From the IMG/VR virus record IMGVR_UViG_3300024048_000018, positions 1 through 20,870 of that record: a DNA stretch of 20,870 nt; one strand, 5' to 3'. Under the pieces are notes generated by a model. It was not told the DNA's origin. It saw only the letters and a list, made by a program, of their open reading frames with translations, and did no database searches. Each line of letters opens with the position of its first letter. Within the stretch, counting starts at the first letter, position 1. This stretch comes from a virus. Below are positions 1-5,983 of the stretch, piece after piece. Both the position numbers and the translations under genes were made by a program.

Positions 1-64
1 TTGAGTCTTCAATTATTTCTCTAAATTGTTTACCGTAAAAATCTACGGTTATAATGCTGATCAT
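1..64 (-). CDS. Partial CDS running off the left edge
   Basis: The N-terminal 21 residues of a gene that continues beyond the window are visible, starting MISIITVDFYGKQF. The ATG at 64 is preceded by AGGATTAAAAAC, a weak Shine-Dalgarno followed by the A-rich, C-ending context seen at many starts in this genome. It lies downstream of two hairpins (78-142) that separate it from the preceding small gene, so it may be separately controlled. Too little is present to assign a function. Confidence 0.6.
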   Translation of the reverse strand, partial: MISIITVDFYGKQFREIIEDS

Positions 65-77
65 GTTTTTAATCCTA

Positions 78-110
78 TCTCTGCTCTGATATGCACCGTC
101 AGAGCAGGGA
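78..110 (-). other. Stem-loop in leader of the left-edge gene
   Basis: A perfect 9-bp inverted repeat (CTGCTCTGA at 81-89, TCAGAGCAG at 99-107) encloses a 9-base loop, and further pairing extends it to 78-110. In minus-strand RNA it lies just upstream of the AGGAT ribosome-binding sequence and ATG at 64. No U-run follows in the minus direction, so a plain intrinsic terminator is unlikely. It could be a processing site, a protein-binding hairpin or a translational control element. Confidence 0.5.
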
Positions 111-116
111 GAGAAT

Positions 117-150
117 GGGGAAGAGATTTTTTTCTCCTCCCCAATTTTTT
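117..150 (+). terminator. Intrinsic terminator-like hairpin, plus orientation
   Basis: The arms 117-126 and 133-142 pair at nine of ten positions around a T6 loop. On the plus strand the stem is followed by AATTTTTT (143-150), the layout of a rho-independent terminator. No plus-strand gene is visible here, so it would stop antisense transcription entering from the left. In the minus direction there is an A-run before the stem but no U-run after it. It could instead be a structured leader of the gene starting at 64. Confidence 0.4.
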
Positions 151-155
151 GGAAC

Positions 156-422
156 TTATTCATATCCACCACCTCGCTGACTCATTATTCTGAAGTCTTC
201 TTTTCTCTCTGCTTCTTTTTGTTTTGCTTTAATAAACTTCTTGCAAATATTCATCAGCATAATGTTTTTGTTTGTGGGATTCTTTTCATACAATCTTCTG
301 TATCTATTATAATGCGCTATCCAGTAATAACATTCAGGACAATACCCATTAGTGAATCCCTCTTCATTTGTTTCTCTGTATCCGTATTCTTCTTTGCAAT
401 TTCCGCATCTTCTAATTAGCAT
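156..422 (-). CDS. Small zinc-ribbon protein of unknown function
   Basis: An 88-residue basic protein with two Cys pairs near the N-terminus (CGNC and CPEC, about 18 residues apart), the pattern of a small treble-clef or zinc-ribbon fold. A Lys/Glu-rich helical region follows and the C-terminus is glycine-rich. The ATG at 422 is chosen over the in-frame GTG at 431 because GAGGAGGTG sits 8 bases upstream of the ATG and the GTG lies inside that Shine-Dalgarno sequence. It is the last of five closely packed small genes with strong ribosome-binding sites. A nucleic-acid-binding role is possible but only inferred from the zinc motif and charge. Confidence 0.7.
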   Translation of the reverse strand: MLIRRCGNCKEEYGYRETNEEGFTNGYCPECYYWIAHYNRYRRLYEKNPTNKNIMLMNICKKFIKAKQKEAERKEDFRIMSQRGGGYE

Positions 423-435
423 TGTCCTCACCTCC

Positions 436-690
436 TCAATGTTCCTTAATTACTCCAGTTGCTTTCATTTTAAGTAAAATATGAATACCTTTCCACTGAC
501 TTTTAGCGATTGATTTCGCAGTGCTGACTAATTCTTGAATTACTTTAAGAGAAGCAAAGCTCGCATCGTCAAAATTTCCTAGCTGACGAAATATTTCTTT
601 CTCTAAGAGATTTATCATCTCATAGGTGGCTCTCCACTCCTCCTCTGCGGACAACACTTCATCAAGTGTTACAATCTTGACTTTGCCCAT
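436..690 (-). CDS. Hypothetical helical phage protein
   Basis: An 84-residue protein that I do not recognise. It looks mostly alpha-helical, with an acidic N-terminal half (around LDEVLSAEEEW) and a more basic C-terminal half; no Cys pairs, signal peptide or membrane segment is evident. The ATG at 690 has a strong Shine-Dalgarno (GGGAGGTGAT) 9 bases upstream. It sits between a small HNH-like gene and a zinc-ribbon gene in the leftmost operon, spaced 14 bases from each. The start and its being a real gene are well supported; the function is unknown. Confidence 0.65.
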   Translation of the reverse strand: MGKVKIVTLDEVLSAEEEWRATYEMINLLEKEIFRQLGNFDDASFASLKVIQELVSTAKSIAKSQWKGIHILLKMKATGVIKEH

Positions 691-704
691 AGCTTATCAC
701 CTCC

Positions 705-953
705 CTATCCATAATTCGTTTCAAAGTTTTTCTTCCAGTTCTTGCCTTCTCGTTTCTTCATCCTGTCGGCTCTTAATAAAACGGCTGATGCTTCTTTGAA
801 GTTTCGGTTGCCGAATAATAAGTGAAATGCTGAGTGTCTGTTTTCATCAAACAGAAACATATTCTCTGGTTTCTTTACGCCACCTCTCGCCTTAGCTTTA
901 ATGTGATGCCGATTCCTCCTCCCTTTCCTTTTTAAGTATGTTCGTTTTGCCAT
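705..953 (-). CDS. Small HNH-like protein
   Basis: An 82-residue very basic protein. Residues about 14-50 carry an HNH-like core: a double His (RHHI), a following GG turn, an Asn-containing strand (KPENMFLFD) and a downstream RHSAFHLLFGN segment that supplies further His. This matches a short phage family with an HHI...N..L...H..FH pattern. It lacks the Cys pairs that often flank HNH cores and is shorter than typical HNH endonucleases, so it may be a minimal nuclease or a non-catalytic relative. The start at 953 has an excellent Shine-Dalgarno (AAGGAGGTGATG). Its 5' end overlaps the upstream gene by 56 bases. Confidence 0.65.
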   Translation of the reverse strand: MAKRTYLKRKGRRNRHHIKAKARGGVKKPENMFLFDENRHSAFHLLFGNRNFKEASAVLLRADRMKKREGKNWKKNFETNYG

Positions 954-1092
954 CTCTCATCACCTCCTTGTCTATCGGTTTTTTGAATTTCCAACAATAG
1001 TTATCTTTCATATCATAAACGACATTGCATGGGCAACCCTTACATTCTCCTGAACATTCTTTTACTCGATCGTTGCAATCAGTATTTTCCAT
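898..1092 (-). CDS. Small cysteine-rich protein
   Basis: A 64-residue protein with six Cys in its first half (positions 6, 13, 17, 20, 22 and 33), including a CSGECKGCPC cluster, which suggests metal binding. The C-terminal third is charged (Lys/Glu). The ATG at 1092 follows AGGAGGAAACGAA, a strong Shine-Dalgarno. Its 3' end overlaps the next gene by 56 bases in another frame, unusually long for this genome, where junctions are typically 1-8 bases. Both genes have strong ribosome-binding sites, so both are probably real. Function unknown. Confidence 0.6.
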   Translation of the reverse strand: MENTDCNDRVKECSGECKGCPCNVVYDMKDNYCWKFKKPIDKEVMRDGKTNILKKEREEESASH

Positions 1093-1124
1093 TTCGTTTC
1101 CTCCTGTTCCAATTGTTAAAAGAA

Positions 1125-1307
1125 CTATTTTACTCCTGTCTTATTAATTTTAATAAAAATTGAAACCAACTTAATCCATACATACATTGGAATCCATCTT
1201 GGTTTTGGTTTCATCGCATTGCCTATTATTTGAGCCATTTCTTTTGCTTCTTCTTTTACATCTCTACGATATATTTGTCTTATTTTTTTAGATTTTTTTT
1301 CGTTCAT
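1125..1307 (-). CDS. Short basic protein with C-terminal hydrophobic helix
   Basis: A 60-residue protein. The N-terminal half is basic and helical (around KKIRQIYRRDVKEEAKEMAQ) and is followed by a KPKPRW turn and a hydrophobic, aromatic segment at about residues 39-55 (PMYVWIKLVSIFIKI) that could associate with membrane. The ATG at 1307 overlaps the stop of the methyltransferase gene as ATGA, implying translational coupling; there is no separate Shine-Dalgarno. Proteins of this plan occur in other tailed phages, but I know of no function for them. Confidence 0.6.
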   Translation of the reverse strand: MNEKKSKKIRQIYRRDVKEEAKEMAQIIGNAMKPKPRWIPMYVWIKLVSIFIKINKTGVK

Positions 1308-1780
1308 AATGGTTTTTTTAATTTAATTCTATATGCCCATTCGTTTCTTATTTCATCTTCGATCTTTATAAATAATCTGGCGTCTGTATTTCTTTTTGCA
1401 AATGCATTTCCGAACTTATTCCCTTTAGTAAAGTACCAGAATGTTCTTGCTGTCCATGGTGATAGGTGAGTCGGGTCCTGATAAAATTGAACTGTGCCTG
1501 CCATCGGTACTTCGATATGAAGTATTCCTCCTGGCTTTAATAATTCATAAAAAAGCTTCATTGCTTTTACTCTGTTCTCTGGTTTCAAATGTTCTAAAAT
1601 ATGAAATGCTCTGATCTCATCTACTGTTCCTATCGCTATCCCATGTTGATTATAACTCCTCGTTATAAAATCTTCATTTTCTATGTCAGCACAAATATCT
1701 GCCCCGACTTTAGGATCCTTATCAACTGTGATATAATCTTCAAAATTTTTTCTTCCTGATCCGATATCTAGTTTAATCAT
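1304..1780 (-). CDS. Class I SAM-dependent methyltransferase
   Basis: A 158-residue Rossmann-type methyltransferase. Motif I is LDIGSG at residues 4-9, an acidic residue follows at D20, the HILEHL segment (60-65) is typical of the Methyltransf_11/25 type, and LKPGGILHIEVP (81-92) is the post-motif strand. There is no DPPY/NPPY motif, so a DNA N6-adenine or N4-cytosine methylase is unlikely; a small-molecule, sugar or protein substrate fits better. The start at 1780 has GGAGGG about 10 bases upstream and overlaps the replication gene by 8 bases. The substrate cannot be deduced here. Confidence 0.8.
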   Translation of the reverse strand: MIKLDIGSGRKNFEDYITVDKDPKVGADICADIENEDFITRSYNQHGIAIGTVDEIRAFHILEHLKPENRVKAMKLFYELLKPGGILHIEVPMAGTVQFYQDPTHLSPWTARTFWYFTKGNKFGNAFAKRNTDARLFIKIEDEIRNEWAYRIKLKKPL

Positions 1781-2555
1781 TTTTCTTTTCCCTCCATTCT
1801 ATTTTGTCTTCGCTCTCTGCAAATGTTTTCCATTCGCCATCTACTAAAACTTTCCAAATACCAAACATCTTTTTCATTCTATCTCCTCTGAAGTATGGAT
1901 CCTTTTCTGGCTCTTTCATTTTATCTCCTTTGTATTCGTCTTCCCATCGTCTTTGGTTTATATAAGTCGTTGGATGTGGGAAGTATTTTCCATTTTCTTT
2001 TTGCCATGCTTCAGTTGGTTTTCTCTCCTCGAGGTCTTTCAAAATAATATCTAGCAATTCTTGACTTGGTTTTAGTAGTTTCCACTTAGCGAGTGCCTTG
2101 TCTTTGGCCACTCTTCTTTTGGGATGATATGCTTTTAAGAAAACATCAAATTTATAATCTGATGTATCTTTTTTCTTTTTTGGTTTACCTCCTCCGAATA
2201 ATGGTATCTGTCCTTGCACTTGTTTCTCAAAATATTCCTCAATGATGTCCTGCGCTTTTAATAAATCTATTCTAAAATGAACTGTTGCCGGTTGCCCTGC
2301 TATCTTCTCTTCTAATACTCCAAGTTTCTTTCCTATTCCTCTGGCTGTTTCCTGTTCTTTTCTCGACAGTCCTGTTTCTTCGTATATATCTTTTTGCGTT
2401 TTATAAATCCATCCATCCGGATCCTTTGTTTTGTCGTGCCAATAATATAATTGTGACCATAGTATTCCTAGCTTAACCGATCCAACTGCTTTTGCCACGA
2501 TCGCATTGTATGCAACTGGTCGTTTTAATAATTCCGTGATGATTGTTTGCTTCAT
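1773..2555 (-). CDS. Phage replication initiation protein (O-like, winged helix)
   Basis: A 260-residue protein with two recognisable parts. Residues about 25-100 form a winged-helix domain (LWSQLYYWHDKTKDPDGWIY, TGLSRKEQETAR), as in DnaD-like and phage O-type initiators. Residues about 133-210 carry the C-terminal block common in phage replication proteins (F..AYHPKRRVAK, A...WK.LKP, FPHPTTYINQRRWEDE). The linker contains QIPLF (116-120), which fits a sliding-clamp-binding QxxLF motif. Translation is read from the ATG at 2555, not the in-frame ATG at 2609, because a consensus promoter lies between them and its predicted +1 is the A of the 2555 ATG. It is the first gene of the third early unit. 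Confidence 0.8.
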   Translation of the reverse strand: MKQTIITELLKRPVAYNAIVAKAVGSVKLGILWSQLYYWHDKTKDPDGWIYKTQKDIYEETGLSRKEQETARGIGKKLGVLEEKIAGQPATVHFRIDLLKAQDIIEEYFEKQVQGQIPLFGGGKPKKKKDTSDYKFDVFLKAYHPKRRVAKDKALAKWKLLKPSQELLDIILKDLEERKPTEAWQKENGKYFPHPTTYINQRRWEDEYKGDKMKEPEKDPYFRGDRMKKMFGIWKVLVDGEWKTFAESEDKIEWREKKND

Positions 2556-2561
2556 GATTAT

Positions 2562-2601
2562 ATTATAACTTATTTTTAATATTTCTCCAAGTGGATTACT
2601 T
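2562..2601 (-). promoter_or_regulatory. Early promoter P3 with operator-like motif; leaderless
   Basis: The -35 TTGGAG (2585-2590), a 17-base spacer and a perfect -10 TATAAT (2562-2567) lie upstream of the replication gene. Six bases separate the -10 from the ATG, so transcription should start at the A at 2555. The motif AAGTAATCCACTT (2589-2601) overlaps the -35 and matches, with one change, the motif at two other promoters. It is a short imperfect dyad (AAGT/ACTT) containing a DnaA-box-like core. Confidence 0.8.
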
Positions 2602-2602
2602 T

Positions 2603-3073
2603 TTACCAATCTTTATAACTAACTTCTCGAGGATACGGGATATACAAGGATAGTCCACTATCTTGGCTTAGTCCGCTTGGCTTGGTTGGTAAGGCGGCCC
2701 AGTGAATACACTTCTCCCAGTATTCCCGGTATGCTTTGTCGTTTAATTCTGTCGTACTCATCACTCTTTCGTATCTATATTTTCCATCCTTTGATCTTTC
2801 CTCTGTCTTAAGATGTAGCCGTCTGAGTAATTCGTGCGCTTCTTGATCCGAGATGTCCATCGCCTCTGCTACCATTCTAACTACCACTGCATGATAAAAC
2901 TTTTCCTCCTGGCGTGATCTGTTTTTCGAGTATGGTTTTACTATTACCTGAAGTCGTTTGCCATCGTATGGTATTAAATGATTGCTGAATCTTCCCTCGT
3001 CGTTATAATAAAGCCTACCTCCTCTGGCTGTTGCCTCCCACTTTGGATATATTTTGCGTTCTTTTAGTGCCAT
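2603..3073 (-). CDS. NinB-like recombination-associated protein
   Basis: A 156-residue protein whose layout resembles the NinB/Orf group of phage recombination accessory proteins: an N-terminal beta region, a short stretch rich in Arg, Ser and Gln (NRSRQEEKFYHAVVVRMVAEAM) corresponding to the RS.QN-type segment, a helical SDQEAHELLRRLHL region, and a C-terminal YREYWEKCIHWAA helix. In lambda, NinB/Orf binds single-stranded DNA and helps load the recombinase; that role is an inference here. It shares a transcription unit with a Bet protein and exonuclease, which fits. The ATG at 3073 has no Shine-Dalgarno and the context AAAAAC-ATG. The stop at 2603 directly abuts the operator of the next promoter. 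Confidence 0.55.
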   Translation of the reverse strand: MALKERKIYPKWEATARGGRLYYNDEGRFSNHLIPYDGKRLQVIVKPYSKNRSRQEEKFYHAVVVRMVAEAMDISDQEAHELLRRLHLKTEERSKDGKYRYERVMSTTELNDKAYREYWEKCIHWAALPTKPSGLSQDSGLSLYIPYPREVSYKDW

Positions 3074-3079
3074 GTTTTT

Positions 3080-3556
3080 TTATATTTTATTTTGGTATGC
3101 AAACTCGCCATATAATTCTATTGCCTTTTTATTATAAACGAGTGCGGCTTCTATTTCGGTTTTGAACCAACCAAGCCAATATCTTTTATAATCACATGTT
3201 ATATAAGCACGCCACGGCTTGATCTTTGCTTTTCCTGTATTCCAATGATTCTTTTCATATGTCACTCCTTGATATTTAGAATAAATTGCAGTGCCCTTTC
3301 TTTTCCCTCTGTGCGAAGCCTGCGAATGTGTTACTTTTAATAAATTATTTTTTCTACAATCCAATCTGTTCATATTTATATGCGTTATTTCTGTATTTCC
3401 ACAAATCAGTAAATTAACCATTTTAATTGCTTGTTGTGTATCGTTTCTAATAGGGTTCCCGTTTTGGTCTAACCCCCACTTAAATCGACTTAAGTAAGGA
3501 TAATCCTCGTCATCTACTATTGCAAATTTTCCTTGTGTTAATGGTATCTTTTTCAT
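3080..3556 (-). CDS. AP2/HNH homing endonuclease-like protein, degenerate HNH
   Basis: A 158-residue protein. Residues about 45-80 correspond to an HNH homing core (THINMNRLDCRKNNLLKVT), but the usual YxHR of the first strand reads IKMV and the DHIN motif reads THIN, so first-strand His and metal-site Asp are absent. Residues about 93-155 form an AP2 DNA-binding domain (YSKYQGV, WRAYI, YWLGWFKTEIEAALVYNKKAIELYG). The start at 3556 is chosen because GGGGGAGG lies just upstream; an in-frame start at 3583 would place this Shine-Dalgarno inside the gene. The SD contrasts with its SD-less neighbours and suggests acquisition. Probably a mobile gene now acting only by binding DNA, or inactive. Confidence 0.75.
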   Translation of the reverse strand: MKKIPLTQGKFAIVDDEDYPYLSRFKWGLDQNGNPIRNDTQQAIKMVNLLICGNTEITHINMNRLDCRKNNLLKVTHSQASHRGKRKGTAIYSKYQGVTYEKNHWNTGKAKIKPWRAYITCDYKRYWLGWFKTEIEAALVYNKKAIELYGEFAYQNKI

Positions 3557-3558
3557 AC

Positions 3559-3903
3559 TTAGTACCTCCCCCACGGGTCCCATTCCCCGAACTTCTTATT
3601 TAATAATTCCTTGATCTCTAATAAATCTATTGCCTTTGAATACTTTTTTAATGTTTCGTTATCTGCTCGATTGAACATGATCCAATTTAATCTTGTTTTA
3701 ATCTCTTGCTCTTTTTCTCTATCGTGTATTGATTTGGCCATCGGCAGTATGCACCATTTCTCATTCACTTGTTTGCCTGCGAATATAAAATTGTGATGCC
3801 ATTCTATTTTTTCCTGTATTCTTGTCCTGCCTGTTATGCAACATCTATGATACCACATATCTATCTCAAGTTCCTTTTTTAATTTTTGTGGGATTGCTCT
3901 CAT
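3559..3903 (-). CDS. HNH-type (WHH) phage protein
   Basis: A 114-residue protein with a CC..G...Q..IEWHHNFIFAGKQ core (double His at 36-37), a later Trp-CILP segment and H60. This is a recurrent phage family in which a WHH motif is followed by N.ILP...IH. It resembles a compact HNH fold and could be a nuclease or a structure-specific recombination factor; catalysis is not proven. The ATG at 3903 overlaps the stop of the TM2 gene as TAATG, so it is preferred over the in-frame ATG at 3915. No Shine-Dalgarno is present, and translation is probably coupled to the upstream gene. Confidence 0.6.
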   Translation of the reverse strand: MRAIPQKLKKELEIDMWYHRCCITGRTRIQEKIEWHHNFIFAGKQVNEKWCILPMAKSIHDREKEQEIKTRLNWIMFNRADNETLKKYSKAIDLLEIKELLNKKFGEWDPWGRY

Positions 3904-4127
3904 TAGTTCGACCATTTAGTTATTACATTTCCTTGCTTGTCTTTGAATGCTCCGGCTAATATCATAATCCAATCTATCAATGTCCACAGCCCGAATCCTC
4001 CGAGCGTGAGTAACATCAGGATTCCGGTGCCGACTTTTCCCACATAAAATCTATGTACACCAAGTCCTCCGAAGAATGTGCATAGCAGAAACGCTATGAT
4101 CCTTAATTTTTTTGATTCTTGTTTCAT
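3903..4127 (-). CDS. TM2-domain membrane protein
   Basis: A 74-residue protein that is essentially one TM2 domain. A first membrane helix with FFGGLGVHRFYVGKVGTG (about residues 17-36) leads into a second helix (LTLGGFGLWTLIDWIMIL, about 40-58), then a short FKDKQGNVITKW tail. The HRFY and G-rich turn between helices are hallmarks of the family. It is predicted to sit in the cytoplasmic membrane. Its place between an exonuclease gene and an HNH-like gene in a recombination unit is odd; superinfection exclusion or membrane attachment of a complex are guesses. The start context is TAA-AAAC-ATG without Shine-Dalgarno. Confidence 0.85.
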   Translation of the reverse strand: MKQESKKLRIIAFLLCTFFGGLGVHRFYVGKVGTGILMLLTLGGFGLWTLIDWIMILAGAFKDKQGNVITKWSN

Positions 4128-4131
4128 GTTT

Positions 4132-4731
4132 TTATAATAATTTATCCTCGCACATTTTACCTATGGCCTCCCATGCTTTTTTAATTCTCACTTCCATCTT
4201 TAGTATGTCCGATAGTTTTCTCTCTGTCCTTATTCTATGTATATCTCCTGTGAGTTCCACCTTGCCGTCTGGTAGCTGTTTCGTAGGGATATAAACCAAT
4301 TCTATGTCTTGAGGTATCTTGCCCGTCCTGGCCCTGATTATCGTACAATACAGAGTGATCTGTCCGTGGTTGTCTACTTGCTTTTGGCTCCATGATGTTT
4401 GGCCTGTTTTATATTCTTTGAATGCACTCAGGTTTTTCTTGGCCGTATCTGCTTTCCCGTATAATGGTATCTCTGTTTTTCCTAATTTCAGCGTTGCCTC
4501 GAGCTCTGCTTCCATAATTTCAAATTTAGGTATTTGAGATATTAATAAATCTTTAATCGGATCGCCTGTTGCCTCTTCTTTTTCAAGCGCGTCTGCTATT
4601 TCTTTTCCGAATGCCATCCCTCGATTGATTGACATTCTACTCTCATCGATATAAATATCCATATATCTTTCCAGTGAGCTTTCAAAAAGCGTGAGTTGAC
4701 TCCATGATAAATATGGTCGTGGTCTTATCAT
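4132..4731 (-). CDS. PD-(D/E)XK exonuclease
   Basis: A 199-residue nuclease of the PD-(D/E)XK (Cas4/AddB/RecB C-terminal) class. Motifs in order: LSWSQLTLFESSLERY (8-23), GMAFGKEIADALE, GKAD with D95, FKEYKTG with E106 and K108, and the Q-rich helix QVDNHGQITLY (118-128). D95, E106 and K108 are the expected metal-binding and catalytic residues. It starts at 4731 overlapping the Bet stop by ATGA, so the two products should be translated together, a typical phage annealase-exonuclease pair analogous to Redbeta/Redalpha. It would resect DNA ends to give single strands for the annealing protein. The four Cys that mark Cas4 iron-sulfur clusters are not seen. Confidence 0.8.
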   Translation of the reverse strand: MIRPRPYLSWSQLTLFESSLERYMDIYIDESRMSINRGMAFGKEIADALEKEEATGDPIKDLLISQIPKFEIMEAELEATLKLGKTEIPLYGKADTAKKNLSAFKEYKTGQTSWSQKQVDNHGQITLYCTIIRARTGKIPQDIELVYIPTKQLPDGKVELTGDIHRIRTERKLSDILKMEVRIKKAWEAIGKMCEDKLL

Positions 4732-5639
4732 TTTAATAATTCTTTTAATCTTGAATCAATCGCTTTGATTAATTCCCTTTTTTGTGTTGCGTTATACTTC
4801 TTGGATCCGTTGACCTTTCCTTTCATGTCTTCTAATCCGTCAAACTTGGCTCTTGCAATCATTCCTTTCACTTTATGAAATTCACTCTCTACCTGTTTGT
4901 TTGGATCTATGGTCGCTCCTCCTTGATCCATTTCTTCTGGTGCGTATAATCCTGATAACTGTTTTGGGAATGCTTTGCGCAATGCTAATGCCTCAGCACA
5001 TTTTCCTAACTGTCCGAATGGCATTTTGTGCCACATGTATCCAATCCTCTCTCCCGGATAATATTCACTCCATCTGGCTGTTGCTGTGAATGCGTATCTC
5101 TCTCCGTTGTCCATTAGCTTATGGACGGTAGCTGTTGCTGATCCTGGCACTTGCATTTTTGTCTTTGCCAATTCAACTTCTTTTTCATCCTTAAATACTA
5201 CATCTTCTGATCCTGCATATCTTCCGGACATTTCAGCGATTGATCTAAACCCATCAATGCCGACTTGGATCACTCCTACTTCTCTACCTGCTTTTGAATC
5301 CCATCTCTTCACGAAGTGAACTTGTCTGACAAATGGATCTAACTTTGTATTCCTGCATACGGTAATAAATAACTTTAACTCATCATCTGTTGCTCCTTTG
5401 GCTACCTGTGTCTTGATTAATTCTATCTGTGGTCTTGTCAATCTATCAAATGGATTTTCTTCATTCTTTGTTATTACATTCTGAATAACTTTGACTTGAT
5501 TCTTCTCTTTAGCTGATAGCTCCTTTGGTTCTACCACTATCTCTGGTTTTACTTCTTTGACCTCTTTTTCCTTTTTAGGTTTGATCTCCTTTTTCTTAGG
5601 AGAGGTCTTGATCATTTTATCTTTTGGTGATTTTTTCAT
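4728..5639 (-). CDS. bet: Bet/RecT-family single-strand annealing protein
   Basis: A 303-residue recombinase-type annealing protein. After a Lys/Glu-rich, probably disordered N-terminus (1-46), the conserved core shows GATDDELKLFITVCRNTKLDPF (82-103), a VGIDGFRSIAEMSGRYAGSE block (126-145) and a W..MPFGQLGKCAEALALRKAFP block (203-225) ending GLYAPEEM, all typical of phage recombination protein Bet. It would anneal complementary single strands produced by the exonuclease encoded directly downstream. The start at 5639 overlaps the upstream gene by 23 bases, has no Shine-Dalgarno and carries the ACAATCAC leader motif just before ATG. An internal ATG at residue 9 is an alternative start. Confidence 0.92.
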   Translation of the reverse strand: MKKSPKDKMIKTSPKKKEIKPKKEKEVKEVKPEIVVEPKELSAKEKNQVKVIQNVITKNEENPFDRLTRPQIELIKTQVAKGATDDELKLFITVCRNTKLDPFVRQVHFVKRWDSKAGREVGVIQVGIDGFRSIAEMSGRYAGSEDVVFKDEKEVELAKTKMQVPGSATATVHKLMDNGERYAFTATARWSEYYPGERIGYMWHKMPFGQLGKCAEALALRKAFPKQLSGLYAPEEMDQGGATIDPNKQVESEFHKVKGMIARAKFDGLEDMKGKVNGSKKYNATQKRELIKAIDSRLKELLK

Positions 5640-5937
5640 GTGATTGTTTTTTAATTAATTTTTTACGTCCGAATACGTCGTATGGTGATTTTGACATCAC
5701 TCGCTCATCTCCGGACTTTTCAATAAATATTATTTGCTTGTCATCGACCTTGACAAACACATCGCAAATTTCTGGCCAGTTATAATCTTTAGGAACTACA
5801 TGTCCTACTATTAATATAAATTTGCCTTCAACTATTAAGTCAAATTTAATAGCTTCTGTTTCTGAAAAATCCTTTACGCTATATCCAAACTTCCATAGCT
5901 TTTCTTTTACTTTTGTGATTGCTTCTTTTCTTTTCAT
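5617..5937 (-). CDS. Unknown first gene of the Bet/exonuclease unit
   Basis: A 106-residue protein. Residues about 30-65 alternate hydrophobic and charged residues (KFDLIVEGKFILIVG, CDVFVKVDDKQIIFI), suggesting a small alpha/beta fold; the order of D, K and hydrophobic strands faintly recalls restriction-endonuclease-like folds, but I would not assign catalysis. The ATG at 5937 lies six bases after a perfect TATAAT, so the mRNA is predicted to be leaderless. Being first in the unit and overlapping bet by 23 bases, it probably serves in recombination or its control. Confidence 0.7.
   Translation of the reverse strand: MKRKEAITKVKEKLWKFGYSVKDFSETEAIKFDLIVEGKFILIVGHVVPKDYNWPEICDVFVKVDDKQIIFIEKSGDERVMSKSPYDVFGRKKLIKKQSHEKITKR
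5640..5660 (-). promoter_or_regulatory. Shared leader motif before bet
   Basis: Read on the minus strand, this is TTAATTAA, an A-run, then ACAATCAC directly abutting the ATG. Almost the same element precedes the genes starting at 10380 and 10675. It replaces a Shine-Dalgarno sequence and could be a translational enhancer or the target of a shared translational regulator. At bet it lies inside the coding sequence of the upstream gene, so coding constraint alone does not explain the match. Confidence 0.45.
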
Positions 5938-5943
5938 AGTTTT

Positions 5944-5983
5944 ATTATAATCTATTTATAATTTATTCTCAAGTGGATAACTT
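5944..5983 (-). promoter_or_regulatory. Early promoter P2 with operator-like motif; leaderless
   Basis: The -35 TTGAGA (5967-5972), a 17-base spacer and the -10 TATAAT (5944-5949) are followed by six bases and then the ATG at 5937, so the predicted +1 is the first base of the start codon. AAGTTATCCACTT (5971-5983) overlaps the -35 and is identical to the motif at the promoter at 10742. The motif also encodes the last codons (KLST, stop) of the upstream HNH gene. Confidence 0.82.

Noticed and set aside
1304-1780. Methyltransferase as a DNA modification enzyme
   Set aside because: No NPPY/DPPY or PCQ catalytic motif; the sequence fits general small-molecule methyltransferases.
2556-2609. Upstream start of the replication gene at 2609
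   Set aside because: The extra 18 residues are encoded by the promoter itself, and the first ATG precedes the -35.
4132-4731. Exonuclease as a Cas4 protein
   Set aside because: No four-Cys iron-sulfur set and no CRISPR context; pairing with Bet fits a phage recombination nuclease.
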